Made by a program: the position numbers and the translations under genes. Under the pieces are notes generated by a model, which saw only the letters and a program-made list of their open reading frames with translations, was not told where the DNA came from and ran no database searches. Positions 4,969-5,255 of a stretch of 5,255 nt of DNA are shown here, piece after piece. The DNA is from Gammaproteobacteria bacterium (lineage in GTDB: Bacteria > Pseudomonadota > Gammaproteobacteria > SZUA-229). Every line of letters starts with the position of its first letter. The first letter of the stretch is position 1. The DNA lies in the NCBI GenBank assembly GCA_027858635.1, contig JAQICG010000398.1:1-5255 (forward strand). The letters run 5' to 3'.

Positions 4969-5255
4969 ATGAGCAATCCTCAAAAACACATAGAACTTCG
5001 CAAACCCATTTCCACTGACGGTGCGGCTGTGCACCGCCTGATTAGCCAGTGCCCCCCTTTAGATACTAATTCCATGTACTGCAACTTGTTGCAATGCACG
5101 CACTTCGCAGATACGTCAGTGGCAGCAGTTCAAGAGAATGAACTGGTTGGATTTGTATCGGGATACATTGTTCCGCAGCGTGCTGACACACTCTTTGTCT
5201 GGCAGGTTGCTGTGGGTGACAAGGCGCGTGGACAGGGCCTGGCTGGGCGCATGCT
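4969..5255 (+). CDS. ectA: L-2,4-diaminobutyrate N-gamma-acetyltransferase EctA, 3'-truncated by the window edge
   Basis: The frame runs open from ATG 4969 to the window end, giving 95 codons plus two bases. EctA transfers acetyl from acetyl-CoA to the gamma-amino group of L-2,4-diaminobutyrate, making the precursor that EctC cyclises to the compatible solute ectoine. The product has the GNAT fold. It shows the EctA block SQCPPLDTNSMYCNLL (residues 26-41), then GFVSGYIVPQ (61-70), and FVWQVAVGDKARGQGLAGRM (76-95), which holds the acetyl-CoA phosphate loop RGQGLAG. By recall this follows Halomonas EctA (CPPLDVNS, FVSGYV, WQVAVGEKARGTGLA) closely. A stop at 4948-4950 limits the start to TTG 4957 or ATG 4969; ATG is preferred, with a weak GGA (4959-4961) 7 bases upstream. 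Known EctA proteins have roughly 170-190 residues, so about half is outside. ectB and ectC probably follow. Confidence 0.93.
   Translation, partial: MSNPQKHIELRKPISTDGAAVHRLISQCPPLDTNSMYCNLLQCTHFADTSVAAVQENELVGFVSGYIVPQRADTLFVWQVAVGDKARGQGLAGRM

Overview
The window reads as a chromosomal segment from a gammaproteobacterium, probably one adapted to salt. The main taxonomic clue is the ABC-F gene, which aligns along its whole length with the E. coli YheS type, including its charged C-terminal coiled coil. The clue to salt tolerance is the start of ectA, the first dedicated gene of ectoine synthesis, at the right edge. The coding DNA is moderately GC-rich. It becomes clearly AT-rich from the last part of the fourth gene through the gap before ectA. 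I would not name a genus from this.

Layout, all on the + strand: (1) positions 2-880, the C-terminal 292 residues of a glutamate dehydrogenase whose start lies left of the window; (2) 972-2903, a complete yheS-type ABC-F ATPase with a promoter so close to the ATG that the mRNA may be leaderless; (3) 3011-3379, a small A-type iron-sulfur carrier (ErpA/IscA family) whose C-terminal cysteines are spaced CxxC instead of the usual CxC; (4) 3472-4716, a 414-residue ATP-grasp ligase of the L-amino-acid-ligase type with unknown substrate; (5) 4717-4968, an AT-rich gap holding repeats and a candidate promoter; (6) 4969-5255, the first 95 codons of ectA, cut by the window edge.

Each gap has its own signals: a promoter before yheS, a hairpin plus promoter before the iron-sulfur gene, a perfect 12-bp hairpin before the ATP-grasp gene, and repeats plus a promoter before ectA. 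The genes therefore look like separate or loosely coupled units, not one operon. A metabolic link between the ends is possible, because glutamate is the amino donor used by EctB to make diaminobutyrate, the EctA substrate, but shared control is not shown.

I found no clear undescribed system, phage, IS element, CRISPR array, tRNA or rRNA. The points most worth following are the ATP-grasp ligase of unknown substrate beside the ectoine genes, the CxxC variant of the iron-sulfur carrier, the possible leaderless yheS transcript with a dyad over its -35 region, and the repeat cluster upstream of ectA.
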